The notes: a model not told the origin generated them from the letters alone. Counted from the stretch's first letter, positions 20,629 to 33,630 are shown. The stretch is 64,000 bases of DNA from Hydrangea macrophylla (GCA_033977485.1 CM066994.1:49439155-49503154); one strand, 5' to 3'. Numbers and translations: made by a program.

Positions 20629-23600
20629 ATGTCTGGATCTGCATTTAGTCCACTTGCCACTATACTCACTCAAAACAAGTTAATTGGAAACAACTACATT
20701 GAATGGAAACATAACCTTGACATCGTGTTAAGTGCGGAGGATCACATATATGTCCTTACCACCCCATGCCCCGAAGAACCCGTAGCAAATGCTTCGGTAG
20801 CTGCCAGACGCGAGTTCGATAAATGGAAGAAGTCGAATGGAATGGCTCGTTGCTATATTCTGGCCTCAATGGCTGGTGTGTTGCAACACTAATTCCAATC
20901 GAATGATTCTGCCAGTGACATTATCACATCCCTGAAAAAAGATGTTTGGGGAGCATGCCAGGCCTGCCAGACAGGTAGCCATGCAAAAGATAATGAGTGC
21001 AAAGATGTCGGAAGGGACTCCAGTGAAGGAACATGTTTTAAAAATGATTGGTTATTTAAACGAGCTGGAGACCCTAGGTGCCAACATCGATGCACAGACC
21101 CAATTTGATATGATCCTTAATTCGCTGTCGCCTTCATTCGCTCAATTTAAACTTAACTATAATATGAATCAAATGAATTTTTCAATGAGCAAATTGATGA
21201 GTTCTCTTTTGGCAGCGGAAGGGGTGATCAAACCTGGGGTCAACGTTTTGAACGTTGAGAAAAGCGCTTCCTCTTCCCGATCTACACCGAAAGGAAAGAA
21301 AGGGAAGAAGAAGGCTGGTACTGGTGGTTCAAGTGTTGGACTGGTCCCTAAGATTGCAAAATCTAAGGGAAAAGGTAAGGGCAAAGAGAAGGCAGGTGGC
21401 CAAGGCAAAGGAAAGTGTTTCCAATGCGGTGAGAAGGGCCACTGGAAGAGGAACTGTCCAGAATTCTTAGCTACAAGAGTTCAAGGTATGATTAAATCAC
21501 ATGTGATTGAAGTAAGTTTTATAACGGATACTTCAAACACTTGGTGCATTGATTCTTGTGCGACTAACCATATCTATAATTCATTGCAGGGGTTCAGATC
21601 AACGAGGAGGTGCAATGATGGGGAAATCGTACTTACTCTAGGTTCTAGCTCAACCGTTTCTGCGCTTGCTATAGGAGTCGTAGTTTTAGAATTTCTAGAC
21701 AATAAAGTTTTAATTTTATCAGATGTACTTTATGTCCCTTCAATGAGACATAATTTAATTTCAGTTTCTAATTTATCGAATAATGGTTATTCTTTTCATT
21801 TTGGAACTGAAGTTGTGATTAAAAGAAATAGTTCTTTTATATGTTCTGGTGTTAAATCAAATGGTTTGTATGTGATTACTCCCAATATTTCTAAAGATTC
21901 TTGCATGGAACTTAATAACTCAGTGGTAACTGTACCATCTAAAAGAAAGAGACCTTCCACTAATCTAACAAGGCTTTGGCATATGAGGCCTGGTCATATC
22001 AATCTAAATAGGATTGGCAGACTTGTCAAAGAAGGGATCTTAGGCGATTTGGTTCTCGAACCAATGGAAGTGTGCGAGTCTTGTTTAGAGGGTAAGATGA
22101 CCAAAAAGCCCTTTCCTGCAAAGGGCAATAGAACTAATGCATTGTTGGAATTAGTTCATACTGATGTGTGTGGACCAATAAATATTAGAGCAATGGGTGG
22201 TTATGAGTATTTTATAACATTTACTGATGACCACTCTAGGTATGGATATGTGTACCTAATGCAGCACAAGTCTGAAGCCTTTGAAAAGTTCAAAGAGTTT
22301 AGGGCTGATGTGGAGGAGCAATTGGGCACACATATCAAGGCCATTCGATCTGATCGAGGTGGCGAGTGCCTCTCTAATGAGTTTATTTATCACCTCGTAC
22401 AGAATGGGATTCTGTCATAGTTGACTGCACCTGGTACGCCTCAGCAGAACGGCGTAGCAGAGAGAAGGAATCAGACTCTTTTATACATGACTAGGTCGAT
22501 GATGAGTTATTCTGAGTTGCCTTTATTCCTTTGGGGTTATGCTTTGGAAACCGCTGCTTACATACTAAATCTAATACCAAGTAAATCTATTCCAAGGACA
22601 CCACGAGAGATGTGGATTGGGCGCAAGCCTTCTTTGTAACATCTCCGAATATGGGGGTGTCTGGCACATGCGCTGAAAGGAAAGATGAGCAAATTGGATT
22701 CTAGATCGGAAGTATGTTACTTTGTGGGGTATCCAAAGGGTACTTATGGTTGGTATTTTTATGATCCAAGGGAACAGAAAGTGTTTATTAGTACAAATGC
22801 TATTTTCTTAGAGGATGATTATATCATGAACCATAAACCTAAGGGAAGGATAGATCTTAGAGAGATAGAAGGAGAGCCCTCAATCCAACCCGCAGTTAAT
22901 AACGATGTAAATCAAGAAAACACCACTTTTTCACCTATTTCCGCACCGGTACCTCGTCGTAGTGGGAGGATGATCAGCCAGCCTGATAGATACATGTTCT
23001 TCGGAGAAGTTTTTGAAGCTATCTCCATAGAATCTGAATCTGATCCTGCCACATACGAAGAGGCAATGGCTGATGTTGATTCAGCTCATTGGGTTAAAGC
23101 TATGAAGGCTGAATTGGAATCTATGGATTCCAATCAGGTCTGGGATCTTGTAGAACTTCCAGCCAATATTAAACCCATTGGCTATAAGTTGGTCTACAAG
23201 AGGAAAAGAGGATCTGATGGAAAGGTTGAGACCTTTAAGGCTAGGCTTGTAGCGAAAGGTTATACTCAGAGGGAGGGCATTGACTATGAGGAAACCTTTT
23301 CGCCGATGGCCATGCTCAAGTCCATCAGGATACTCTTATCCATTGCTGCATGCCTAGATTATGAGATCTGGCAGATGGACGTCAAGACTGCATTCTTGAA
23401 TGGCAATCTTGAGGAGGACATCTATATGCAACAACCAGAAGGGTTCATAGCTGGTCGGAAAGGTAACTTGGTATGCAAGTTGCAAAAGTCCATTTATGGG
23501 CTTAAGCAGGCATCTAGGAGTTGGAACATCTGATTTGACCAAGCGGTTAAGTCGTTTGGTTTCATACAAAATCTGGATGAACCTTGTGTATACAAGAAGT

Positions 23601-24666
23601 GTGAAGGGAAAGCGGTGGTTTTTCTCATGCTTTACATTGACGACATTCTACTCATTGGAAATGATGTAGCGGCATTGTCAACGGTCAAGGTTTCGCTAGC
23701 TAGTACTTTCGATATGAAGGATCTAGGAGATGCGAGCTATATTCTTGGGATAAAGCTCTTTCGGAATCGTAAGCGAAAGATAATGGGATTATCTCAAGCT
23801 GGATATATCGATAAAGTGCTAACTAGGTTTTCAATGGATAATTCGAAGAAAGGTTTGTTACCTTTCAGGCATGGTTTAGCGTTCTCCAAGGACCAGTGTC
23901 CAAAGACACAGGAGGAGAGGAATCGCATGATAGGAATTCCCTATGCTTCGGCAGTAGGAAGTCTTATGTATGCGATGTTATGCACTAGACCAGATATCTG
24001 TTTTGCTGTCTTATGTATGCGATGTTATGCACAAGACCAGATATCTATTTTACTGTTGGCATGGTTAACAGGTATCAGTCGAATCCAAGTCCAGAGCACT
24101 GGACAGCCGTTAAGCACATTCTTAAGTACTTGAGAAGGACTAAAGATTACATGCTTATGTATGGTGGTAGTGAGTTAATTCCAGTAGGATACACTGACTC
24201 GGATTTTATGTCAGATAAAGATTCGAGGAAATCGACTTTCGGTCATCTCTTTACCTTGGGAAGTGGTGCTGTTAGTTGGAGGAGCATTAAGCAGAAATGC
24301 ATTACAGACTCAACTACAGAAGCTGAGTTTGTGGCTGCTTATGAAGCCGCAAAGGAAGCTGTTTGGCACAAGAAGTTCCTTATGGAACTCGAGGTGGTAC
24401 CAGCGTCGCTGTCGCCTATTACGCTTTATTGTGATAATAGTGGGGCAGTGGCTCAGTCCAAGGAGCCAAGGCACCACGGAAAGGGAAAGCACGTAGAGTG
24501 GAAATATCATCTTATTCGAGATATTGTTCAATATGGAGATGTGACTGTCACCAAGATTGCCACCGCTGACAATCTTGCTGATCCGTTTACAAAGGCCTTG
24601 CCACAGAAGGTCTTTGATCGTCATCTAGATAGTCTAGGTCTCAGATGTAATCCTGTATGGTTGTGA
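20629..24666 (+). pseudogene. Copia gag-pol polyprotein, four in-frame stops and two frameshifts
   Basis: Domain order is gag, protease, integrase, RT, RNase H. Gag starts MSGSAFSPLATILTQNKL and is broken by TAA at 20,890 and a one-base A insertion near 20,935. The zinc knuckle CFQCGEKGHWKRNCP lies near 21,416. The protease site reads WCIDSCATNH, with the Gly of the usual DSGA replaced by Cys. Integrase has its HHCC finger, then HTDVCGPI and TDDHSRYGYV; TAG at 22,418 falls just before TAPGTPQQNG. TAA at 22,637 and TGA at 23,531 follow, the latter consistent with CGA to TGA. The RT catalytic box is YIDD. A 47-bp tandem duplication (23,961-24,054) shifts the frame, and RNase H ([28 protein letters not shown]) ends at 24,666. 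The product cannot be functional. Tork/Angela-like membership is a guess. Confidence 0.92.
23961..24054 (+). repeat. 47-bp tandem duplication inside copia element 1 pol
   Basis: Copies at 23,961-24,007 and 24,008-24,054 start GTCTTATGTATGCGATG. Copia elements 2 and 3 have a single copy. A 47-base unit is not divisible by three, so it shifts the frame between RT and RNase H. Confidence 0.92.
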
Positions 24667-24668
24667 GT

Positions 24669-24681
24669 GCAAGTGGGAGTT
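24669..24681 (+). promoter_or_regulatory. Polypurine tract of copia element 1
   Basis: GCAAGTGGGAGTT directly precedes the 3' LTR start TGTTAGG. The same tract (inverted) precedes the LTRs at 26,514 and 62,552. Confidence 0.8.
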
Positions 24682-25010
24682 TGTTAGGTTTGTGCCCTCA
24701 AACCATTACTTTATGTATGAGACATTGACATGTTAATATATGGATATCAGCTTTACATTTCATTATGTATGTTTCTTTCATGAGATGATTGTTAATCCTT
24801 AAGTATCATACAAGGTAATTCGTGTATGTATAAGATACATACAAGTGAGATACAAATTACTATTCTTTGATGCTTAGAACTTGTCACAGTGGATGATGAG
24901 ACTAGATATCTCATCAGGTTTACACTATAGCATGATTAACTACCATTGGATGGAGTGATGAATCTCAATCACTAGAGTGTAACTCTTAGTTAATATGCTA
25001 GTGCTTATAG
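24682..25010 (+). repeat. 3' LTR of copia element 1, first segment
   Basis: Matches the first 330 bases of the LTR at 17,431, then stops at GTGCTTATAG where the inverted LTR of copia element 2 begins. Confidence 0.88.
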
Positions 25011-26514
25011 TGATGGAAAAAACCGGTTTAAAACTAAAAGTTTAAACGCGCAGCGGAAAAGTCAAGTTATAAAAACTTATTTGATAGCCCAGGATCTACT
25101 ACTCGTCAATTCCATAGATGCGTATAAGAGGGGACAAGTGTTATACCTTAGTGTCTTGAACCCAATTCTGATTTTCTTCAACTTCTAGCAGCCTCCACTA
25201 GATGGCCTTCACTCTTATGACTCCTATGGATGCTCGCAGGAAGGACTAGGGTTGGTGGGAACCCTAATGGAGAGGAAGGAGAAGGCTTGGGGCTCTAAAA
25301 CAGTTTCTGCAGCTTCTGACGTTCAAAAATGACGAACCCCTTTTTTCCAGAACGCAGCTGCCCTATTTATAGATTCCCAGAACCGACCTAAACTTCGACC
25401 GATCGAAGTGACTTCGATCGATCGAACATTCGATCGATCGAACCATTCACGATTGATCGAACCTGCCATGACTTTGATCAATCGAACATACTTCAATCGA
25501 TCGAACTTGTCTTGACAGCTTCCTCAAGTGTCTTTCCAAGTATCCTGGCGGAGCTAAGAGTGGGACCTCCTAGACTCTTTATTGTTGGCTCAGATCAGTT
25601 GATTAATTCCCATGACCAAACTCTTTGATCAGCAAATTAATCGACTGATCAGTTAACGTTTACTCCACTATAAAACGTTAACTGAGCTCCAACGCAAAAG
25701 AACATATCCGAAGCAATAACTAGACTTGTATGTTGTACTAATGTCCCTCTACCTTCAGCATTCGTAATCATATTCAGGTAGTCGGATAACTGTTACTATC
25801 AACCTGAATCATGATTACTTCTTGTATTCCTTGAGTTCCATTCACCTCTCATGATTACCAAACATGTTGATAACTCTTATCAACAAGACTGCAGTACTCA
25901 GTAATCGACTTGGTGACATTCTCAAGGGAATGCTTACTCTGAATCAGAGGGTAGATTCTATCTTGACAATATATGTTCACAACCCTATGAACATGACATA
26001 CCCAAGATACCCAGGTGTTGATCTTCAATAGACCTCACTGATTGGTAAGTCAAAGCAGCCATATCCATAGTCTGTGTTCATAATCATCTCAAGATTGAGA
26101 ACACGTACCTTATACAAGTTATGAGTTCCTATCGACTGATTGACAGTCTTAAGTGTCAATAGGATAACTCAGGTCCGTCAATGCACTATAAGCACTAGCA
26201 TATTAACTAAAAGTTACACTCTAGTGATTGAGATTAATCACTCCATCCAATGGTAGTTAATCATGCTACAGTGTAAACCTGGTGAGATCTCCAGTCTCAT
26301 CATCCACTTTGACAAGTTCTAAGTATCAAAGAATAGTAATTCGTATCTCACTTGTATGTAACTCATACATACACGAATTACCTACTATGACACTTAAGGA
26401 TTAACAATCATCTCATGAAAGAAACATACATAATGAAATGTAAAGCTGATATCCATATATTAAGATGTCAATGTCTTATACATAAAGTAATGGTATGAGG
26501 GCACAAACCCAACA
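25011..26514 (-). repeat. 3' LTR of copia element 2
   Basis: 1,504 bp, inverted copy of the 17,431 LTR. On the minus strand it starts TGTTGGGTTTGTGCC at 26,514. TTCGATCGATCGAA palindromes lie at 25,395-25,510. Confidence 0.9.
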
Positions 26515-26529
26515 AACTCCCACTTGCAC

Positions 26530-28585
26530 TCACAACCATACAGGATTACATCTGAGACCTAGACTATCTAGATGATGATCAAAAACCTTCTGTGGCAAGG
26601 CCTTTGTAAACGGATCAGCAAGATTGTCAGCGGTGGCAATCTTGGTGACAGTCACATCTCCACGTTGAACAATATCTCGGATAAGATGATATTTTCGCTC
26701 TACGTGCTTTCCTTTTCCGTGGTTCCTTGGCTCCTTGGACTGAGCCACTGCCCCACTATTATCACAATAAAGTGTAATAGGTGACAGCGACGCTGGTACC
26801 ACCTCGAGTTCCATAAGGAACTTCTTAAGCCAAACAGCTTCCTTTGCGGCTTCACAAGCAGCCACATACTCAGCTTTTGTAGTTGAGTCTGCAATGCATT
26901 TCTGCTTAATGCTCCTCCAACTAACAGCACCACCTCCCAAGGTAAAGAGATGTCCGGACGTCGACTTCCTCGAATCTTTATCAGACATGAAATCCGAGTC
27001 AGTGTATCCTACTGGAATTAACTCACTACCACCGTACATAAGCATGTAATCTTTAGTCCTTCTCAAGTACTTAAGAATGTGCTTAACGGCTGTCCAGTGC
27101 TCTGGACCTGGATTCGACTGATATCTACTAACCATGCCTACGGCAAAACAGATATCTGGTCTAGTGCATAACATCGCATACATGAGACTTCCTACTGCTG
27201 AAGCATAGGGAATTCCTATCATGCGATTCCTCTCCTCCTGTGTCTTTGGACACTGGTCCTTGGAGAACGCTAAACCATGCCTGAAAGGTAACAAACCTTT
27301 CTTCGAATTATCCATTGAAAACCTAGTTAGCACCTTATCGATATAACCAGCTTGAGATAATCCCATTATCTTTCGCTTGCGATCCCGAAAGAGCTTTATC
27401 CCAAGAATATAGCTCGCCTCTCCTAGATCCTTCATATCAAAAGTACTAGCTAGCCAAACCTTGACCGTTGACAGCGCCGCTACATCATTTCCAATGAGTA
27501 GAATGTCGTCAACATAAAGCACAAGAAAAGCCACCACTTTCCCTTCACACTTCTTGTATACACAAGGTTCATCCAGATTTTTTTATGAAACCAAATGACT
27601 TGACCGTTTGGTCAAATCGGATGTTCCGACTCCTAGATGTCTGCTTAAGCCCATAAATGGACTTCTGCAACTTGCATACCAAGTTACCTTTCCGACCAGC
27701 TATGAACCCTTCTGGTTGTTGCATATAGATGTCCTCCTCAAGATTTCCATTCAAGAATGTAGTCTTGACGTCCATCTGCCAGATCTCATAATCTAAGCAT
27801 GCAGCAATAGATAAGAGTATCCTGATGGACTTGAGCATGGCCACCGGCGAGAAAGTTTCCTCATAGTCAATGCCCTCCTTCTGAGTATAACCTTTTGCTA
27901 CAAGCCTTGCCTTAAAGGTCTCAACCTTTCCTTCAGATCCTCTTTTCCTCTTGTAGACCCACTTACAGCCAATGGGTTTAATATTGGCTGGAAGTTCTAC
28001 AAGATCCCAGACCTGATTGGAATCCATAGATTCCAATTCAGCCTTCATAGCTTTAGCCCAATGAGCTGAATCAACATCAGCCATTGCCTCTTCGTATGTG
28101 GCAGGATCAGATTCAGATTCTATGGAGACAGCTTCAAAAACTTCTCCTAAGAACATGTATCTATCAGGCTGGCTGATCATCCTCCCACTACGACGAGGTA
28201 CCGGTGCGGAAATAGGTGAAAAAGTGGTGTTTTCTTGATTTACATCGTTATTAACTGCGGGTTGGATTGAGGGCTCTCCTTCTATCTCTCTAAGATCTAT
28301 CCTTCCCTTAGGTTTATGGTTCATGATATAATCATCCTTTAAGAAAACAGCATTTGTACTAACAAACACTTTCTGTTCTCTTGGATCATAAAAATACCAT
28401 CCATAAGTACCCTTTGGATACCCCACAAAGTAACATACTTCCGATCTAGAATCCAATTTGCTCATCTTTCCTTTCAGCACATGTGCCGGACACCCCCATA
28501 TCCGGAGATGTTGCAAAGAAGGCTTACGCCCAATCCACATCTCTCGTGGTGTCCTTGGAATAGATTTGCTTGGTACTAGATTTAG
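26530..28585 (-). pseudogene. Copia pol fragment (integrase end, RT, RNase H) with one frameshift
   Basis: Minus-strand frame from about 28,585 to 27,569, then from 27,537 to 26,530. It begins in the C-terminal integrase region (SKSIPRTPREMWIGRKPSL). RT follows with [20 protein letters not shown] and the intact catalytic box [11 protein letters not shown]. RNase H follows ([34 protein letters not shown]). The frames are separated by an extra-T homopolymer near 27,578; element 3 has TTTTG in place of the T run. The upstream half of the polyprotein is absent. Confidence 0.9.
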
Positions 28586-28732
28586 CTCCACCAGGATAGT
28601 TGGAAAGACACTTGAGGAAGCTGTCAAGACAGGTTCGATCGATTGAAGTTAGTTCGATCGATCGAAGTCATGACTGATTCGATCGATCGAGGATAGTTCG
28701 ATCGATCGAATGTTCGATCGATCGAAATCCAT
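28586..28732 (+). repeat. Copia element 1 LTR fragment with GATCGATC palindromes
   Basis: Matches about 18,392-18,533 of the 5' LTR: GGAAAGACAC, then several TTCGATCGATCGAA units, ending GAAATCC. It then joins ATCAGCTCCCGAAGGCC of the Tat 3' UTR. Both ends are truncated. Confidence 0.85.
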
Positions 28733-30178
28733 CAGCTCCCGAAGGCCCTAACCGGCTCTTTTGGATTGAGCATTACAAGATTTGATCAACCGCGAGAGAT
28801 TCAGAGATGGATCCCAATTTTGGGTCAGCAAGATTTTATCAACTATGAGAGATTCGAGTTTGAATCCTGGTCCCCGGTCAAGAGAAGTAGTTGAAGAGAG
28901 ATCCTAGAAAGAGTCGCTTCATCCCCAGCAGATTCAGTTTAATCCCCAGCAGGCATATCGATTCATACATCGGTAGTTCAATCCTGACAGTCATAGTAGT
29001 TCACTGTCGACTCGTCATCTCGATTAGTACATCGTCAGTTCAATCCATGACAGTTATAGTAGTTCACTGTTGACTCGTCATCTCGATTCGTACATCGTCA
29101 GTTTAATCCTGACAATCACAGTAGTTCACTGTCGACTCGTCATCTCGATTCGTACATCGGCAGTTCAATCCTGACAGTCACAGTAGTTCACTGTCAACTC
29201 TTCATCTCGATTAGTACATCGTCAGTTCAATCCATGACAGTCATAGTAGTTCACTATCGACTCGTCATCATCAGTCTAATCCATGACAGTCACAGTAGTT
29301 CAGTGTTGACTCGTCACCTTAATTAGTGCATGGTCAGTTCTTCTAATCACGGTTAGTCCAATCGTTGGTCCAACCCATGACAGTCACATAGTTCACTGAC
29401 TACTCGTCATCTCGATTCGTGCATCGTCAGTTCATTAATCATCATTAGTTTATCATCACTCCCATTCAAAATATGTTGTGTTCATCGTTTTCATTCAAAA
29501 TCTTGGGCTCCGTCCATTAGTGGTACTTCCGTGTCCGTCGCTTGACATCTCTGGTTTTCATGTCCATCACATGAATTCTTAGGGTTTTTGTGCCCAGGAC
29601 TTCCATGTCCATCGGTTATCTGTCAAACTTCATCTTTGATTAACGTCCTCAGGGGACCCCACATCCGACTACATTCGCATACGAAGCACACTTTCCAAAA
29701 TTCAGAAGTTTGCTCCAAGACCCAGAGTCTTCAAACCTTGGTGTCCCTATTCGGGTCAATAACTGCATCACAGTTAGAAACACTAGCACGACACAAGTCC
29801 ACTCGGAGTGGTACACCCCACAGCACCAGCTCATACTAGGATCAGAACACTAGGCATGATAGGACTCATGACACAATTCATATCACATCCAAGCAATACA
29901 TATCATCCTCATAGCATAGCATCTGCCTGTCTCGTTGTGCATGTGTGATTTGCTCCTTTGTGCCCTGAACTACGTACTGGTCTGATTCCCCTTGGGATAC
30001 GTAGACAGCTCACGCAGAGCACGACCAGCACTGACCTCAGCATCTTTTTTTCATCATTGCATCTTTTGCAATGTTTTTATCCTAAATCTATAGCCTCCAA
30101 AATACCTGTCTCTTCAAAGCTTTGGCACTCACTTGCAACATGTGTTGCCTCGCAAGTTCATGCCAAAGAGGGGCAAAC
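28733..30178 (+). other. 3' UTR of the plus-strand Tat element
   Basis: Resumes Tat sequence after the copia insertion. It holds a second 62-bp tandem array (about 28,960-29,430), a region near-identical to 3,990-4,753, the GAACTACGT...GATACGTAGACAG motif (29,967-30,008), and the polypurine tract AAAGAGGGGCAAAC at 30,165-30,178. Confidence 0.8.
28960..29430 (+). repeat. 62-bp tandem repeat array in the Tat 3' UTR, right copy
   Basis: Same unit family and same order as 3,535-3,990; small differences in individual units. Confidence 0.9.
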
Positions 30179-33100
30179 TGTAGACACCCCATTTTGTCGG
30201 CTATCAGATTTAGGAGACCCGTAGCTTGGTGGTTCACAATGATCGAAAAAGGACTCAAAAGGACTCCTGGAAGTTGGTTCTATTTCTCAAAATGCTCAGA
30301 ATGACCAAAATGTCCCTGAAAGCCCGAAACTCCCAGATTTAGTCCAAAAGTTCTGGAAACATGCTATGTCATAAGAAAAGTAAAAAAAATGAGTTTTTAA
30401 GTAAAATCAGATGAAATCGTCAGCTCGCAGAGACCCCCGGAAGTTCCCAGAAAGTCCCTGTTGACCAGTTTGACCAAGGTTTGACTAGGTTTGACCAAGA
30501 TTTGACCAAGTTTGACCGAAATCGTCTAAATTCGCCGAAATCATTCTAGATCACGTGGAAAGTATTAAAATGAGTTTTAAAAGAAAATCGAGCGAAAACG
30601 TCAGCTTTTGGGAGCTCCCAGAGGTTTTCAGAACTTTCTGGGAATCCCAAGTTTGACCAGTTTGACCAAAATTCGACTTTGAAACTGGAGCACCGTAGCA
30701 ATTTTCAAACATTTTTCATGGATACTAGAGGTCAATAGCTTTCCAACGGTATATCACACACAATTTTACGATTTAAAACGAGTTTATTATGAATTTCCGA
30801 AGACGAAAAAGGCGATCAAATCGGCTTTTATCGCAAATACAGCAAAACTTTTCAAAGTAACCTATCTCTAAACTACTTTTTATTTATGTAAAGTAGACTC
30901 CATTACCTTTCCAACAGTATATCACAACCTCAATTTGGAGTTCATATGCATTTTCTGTGAATTTCGGACGAAATAGGGCCTTTTCGCGAATACCAGAACC
31001 TCTGGGGACCTAAACGTAATTTTCTGGGCATCTGAGGAGCAGTGCCGCGGCGGCACTGGGCCACTGCCGTAGTGGCACATGGGCAGTGCCGCGACGGTAC
31101 TCTCCTCCAGAACAGTCCATTTTTGCAATTTCTTTTGGGGGTCCATTTTGATTAATTAGAAATCAAAACGACGTAGCTCTATGTTTTCAGTTGTTTGGGA
31201 CTAATGGGAGTACTTCTAAATCCCCCAAACCACCCCAAATTAGCCTAAATAAACCCCCCATTGCTCTTCATTTTGGGGGGGGCCAAGTGAAAAGCTTGAT
31301 AAAGTTGTAGAGAGAAAGAGAAAGAGAGATAGAGATAGATTTAGAAGTGAGAAAGGAGCTTCCTCCTACTATTTTTCTATAGAAAGTGAGTTTCAATCTT
31401 GTTTTCCTCCACCATTTCTCTAAGCATTTATGAGTTAGAAAGCTACTTCCATGTCCAAATGTCAACATCTATGAGTGAAACACCAAGCTGCAAGTCCAAT
31501 ATCACATTGATTATCATCTATTGATTGTTATTTACTTGCTTGTTCATATTATGTTCATCTCTTCCTAACCTCATTTGTTTTTTTGACATTTTTATTTACT
31601 TACTAGTTCATCATCCTCTAAATGATGACATGAAGTTTGAGGTGAGTGAATCCTTATGGATAGTAGCTCTTGACCTCAAAAACATGTTTGATAGATTATG
31701 ATTATAACTTCAATACCTCCAAGGTATCCTTGAAGTTATGTTCAAAATAAAAATGAATCTCTCCAATAATATTGGGGGTTCTTGATGATGAGTTTGATGT
31801 TGATATTCCAAGAGGTTATAATCTCTATTTGATGTTGAAAATATACTTTCAAAACCTCTATTTCAAAACCCCTCTCAATTCCTCTCATTTTGATTTCAAG
31901 AAAGAAAACTCAAGTTTTTCCCAAAATCTTCAAAACAGTGAGTCAAAACAGTGAGTGATCCGAGTTCAAAGATTTCTCTAGAACTCAATACTAAATGTAT
32001 GGATGCAAGACCACTTCAAAAATCTTCCTAACTCATTAGAGAACACCCATGATTTTTGGTTTGACTTGGAAATACTTGAAAATGGTTCATTTGGACCCAA
32101 ACATTCTCTCAAGATATTCTGTTTTTGCTGTCACAGCAGCTTGGTCTACTTTCAACTTGTTTTACAGAAAACTTGTCCAAGAGGGGTGATCCTAACTTAT
32201 TTTTCCTTTGAACTTCAGTGTCTTAGGGAACTTTCTGTACAATATGGGTCTCTAGATGGTTTGTTTTCATTTTCTAAGATATTTTGACATTTCAGTCGAT
32301 AGTACAAACTATGTTTCTGAGTAACCTCCATTGTTCATATGATTTCTCTCAATATGTAATAGTTATTAAAGATTGGGTTTTTGGGTTGTGTTCTAGACAC
32401 AATAAGGAAGATCTCTATAAAACATCATGCATTGAAAACATTCCTAACCCTCTTTTCCATTTTCACAAGATCATGTTACTGTTCTGTCCACTATTCACAG
32501 CAAGCATACTTTTACTCCCATCCCTTTATTTGATGCTTACATGCATTCCAAATTAGCTCATGTCTTAGGAAGTAGTTCATACTACATTTGTACATATCCC
32601 ATGATGACCTCCTTCATTCATTCATACACATTCTAGACTTCTAAGTCATTCTAGGAATCCATGAACACAAAACACACTACAACCTTGGCACATTCTAGAT
32701 ACATACATTGTATTCATGCAAGATTTGGGGTTTTTGTAACTCCTAATCTAAGAAGATTCTAAGGAATGAATTTGATCACACGTTCATGCTTCCCCCTCGA
32801 TCTAATCTTCCTTTCTCATCCGTCCCGGGGATTGAGAGGTCTTCTTTTCTCAAAGATTAATATGCATCATACTAGCTTGCTAAGCATATTTCGATTTCTT
32901 TATTTATTTGTTTCAAGAAAAATTCATGTCCCCTTAGATTAGGAAAACTTTATTACTTGATATGTGATTAGACGATTTTTCCTAGGTTTATTCGTGTGAT
33001 CTTTCACTTTGCATTGTGTGATACTTGGCTTAGATCTTATGAATGATATTTTATCTTTAGATCTTCCATTTCAAAATTTCTTATGTGATGTAATATACTA

Positions 33101-33423
33101 TCATAGTATTAATTGTCGAACCATACATAGTATAAGATGATTATTTGGATGCTAATTGAGGCCCGTCGAAAGACGGGACGAGTTGAGGGTGTTTTAGTCA
33201 TGACAAAGGCTCCTTCCTCTCTCGTACCAAAACCCCGAACCAAGTTCTTTGGTTATGAAGGGCCGGTGCCCTTTATCCGTTTGGGTGAGTCAAATTAGGT
33301 TTCTTGGTTCCTTAAAGACCAAGTGGTGACTCTGTATCTGTTTTCAACAGACCATTTTCTTTTTCCTTTTCAAAATAATTTCAAACAAACAAAAGCAAAG
33401 AGGTGGAATTCCGCGTGTCCACA
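30179..33423 (+). repeat. Right LTR of the plus-strand Tat element
   Basis: 3,245 bp, TGTAGACACC to GTGTCCACA, uninterrupted. It serves as the reference for the interrupted left copy and the inverted copy at 46,786-50,031. Three GCCGCGGCGGC-type motifs lie at 31,043-31,100. CACTA-interior sequence resumes at 33,424. Confidence 0.92.
31040..31100. repeat. Cluster of GTGCCGCGGCGGCAC-type palindromes in the right Tat LTR
   Basis: Three variants in tandem (GTGCCGCGGCGGCACTG, ACTGCCGTAGTGGCAC, GTGCCGCGACGGTAC), separated by GGGC. The left LTR has one, so copy number varies. Confidence 0.88.
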
Positions 33424-33630
33424 AAATGGAGCCTAGTAAGTATAGCTGTATAGTCCCTCAACAAAAGCAAGTTTCAAGTATCATCACTTTTACTTGTCAT
33501 AAGCTTGTTTTGTCTTATAATCTTTGTGTGTACTGTGCCTCCTTGTTAAATTTTTCATAGATTACCTTTCATTACGTATCAGATTATTGGTTCACCACAA
33601 CAATCGGGACAGGAAAAATGAAAAACATAC

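Larger units (their letters stand above)
25011..28585 (-). mobile_element. Ty1/copia element 2 (minus strand), 5'-truncated, inserted in the LTR of element 1
   Basis: Reading minus strand: pol fragment 28,585-26,530, purine tract, then a full 3' LTR 26,514-25,011 of 1,504 bp. Its 5' LTR, gag and most of integrase are missing. The coding sequence stops at about 28,585 at a junction with an LTR piece of element 1, with AGCT shared at the breakpoint. It is the same family as element 1, in opposite orientation. Confidence 0.85.
17431..28732 (+). mobile_element. Ty1/copia element 1 (plus strand), decayed, 3' LTR split and truncated
   Basis: The 5' LTR (17,431-18,939) starts TGTTGGGTTTGTGCC and is followed by a TGGTATCAAAGC primer site. 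Gag-pol spans 20,629-24,666, with a purine tract before the 3' LTR at 24,682. The 3' LTR reads only to 25,010, where copia element 2 begins. A short later piece of the same LTR follows at about 28,586-28,732, then Tat 3' UTR resumes. The LTR parts equivalent to about offsets 330-960 and beyond 1,100 are gone, so the right side was rearranged and no target duplication is expected. LTRs, leader and promoter region are rich in TTCGATCGATCGAA. Confidence 0.85.
3451..33423 (+). mobile_element. Plus-strand non-autonomous Tat/Ogre-like Ty3/gypsy array (partial 3' UTR-LTR-internal-LTR)
   Basis: Two 3.2-kb LTRs (4,754-11,794, interrupted; 30,179-33,423) begin TGTAGACACCCC and end GTGTCCACA. A primer-binding site TGGCGACTCTGCTGGGGA follows the first, and the purine tract AAAGAGGGGCAAAC precedes each. 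Long LTRs, this primer site and tandem-repeat 3' UTRs fit the Tat/Ogre lineage. The interior keeps only a gag remnant (13,523-14,128) and non-coding repeats; protease, RT, RNase H and integrase are absent. Similar 3' UTR sequence also lies left of the first LTR (3,451-4,753), so this is a remnant of a tandem array sharing LTRs, truncated on the left. It hosts the gag-only element at 6,914-10,732 and the copia pair at 17,431-28,732. Confidence 0.8.
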
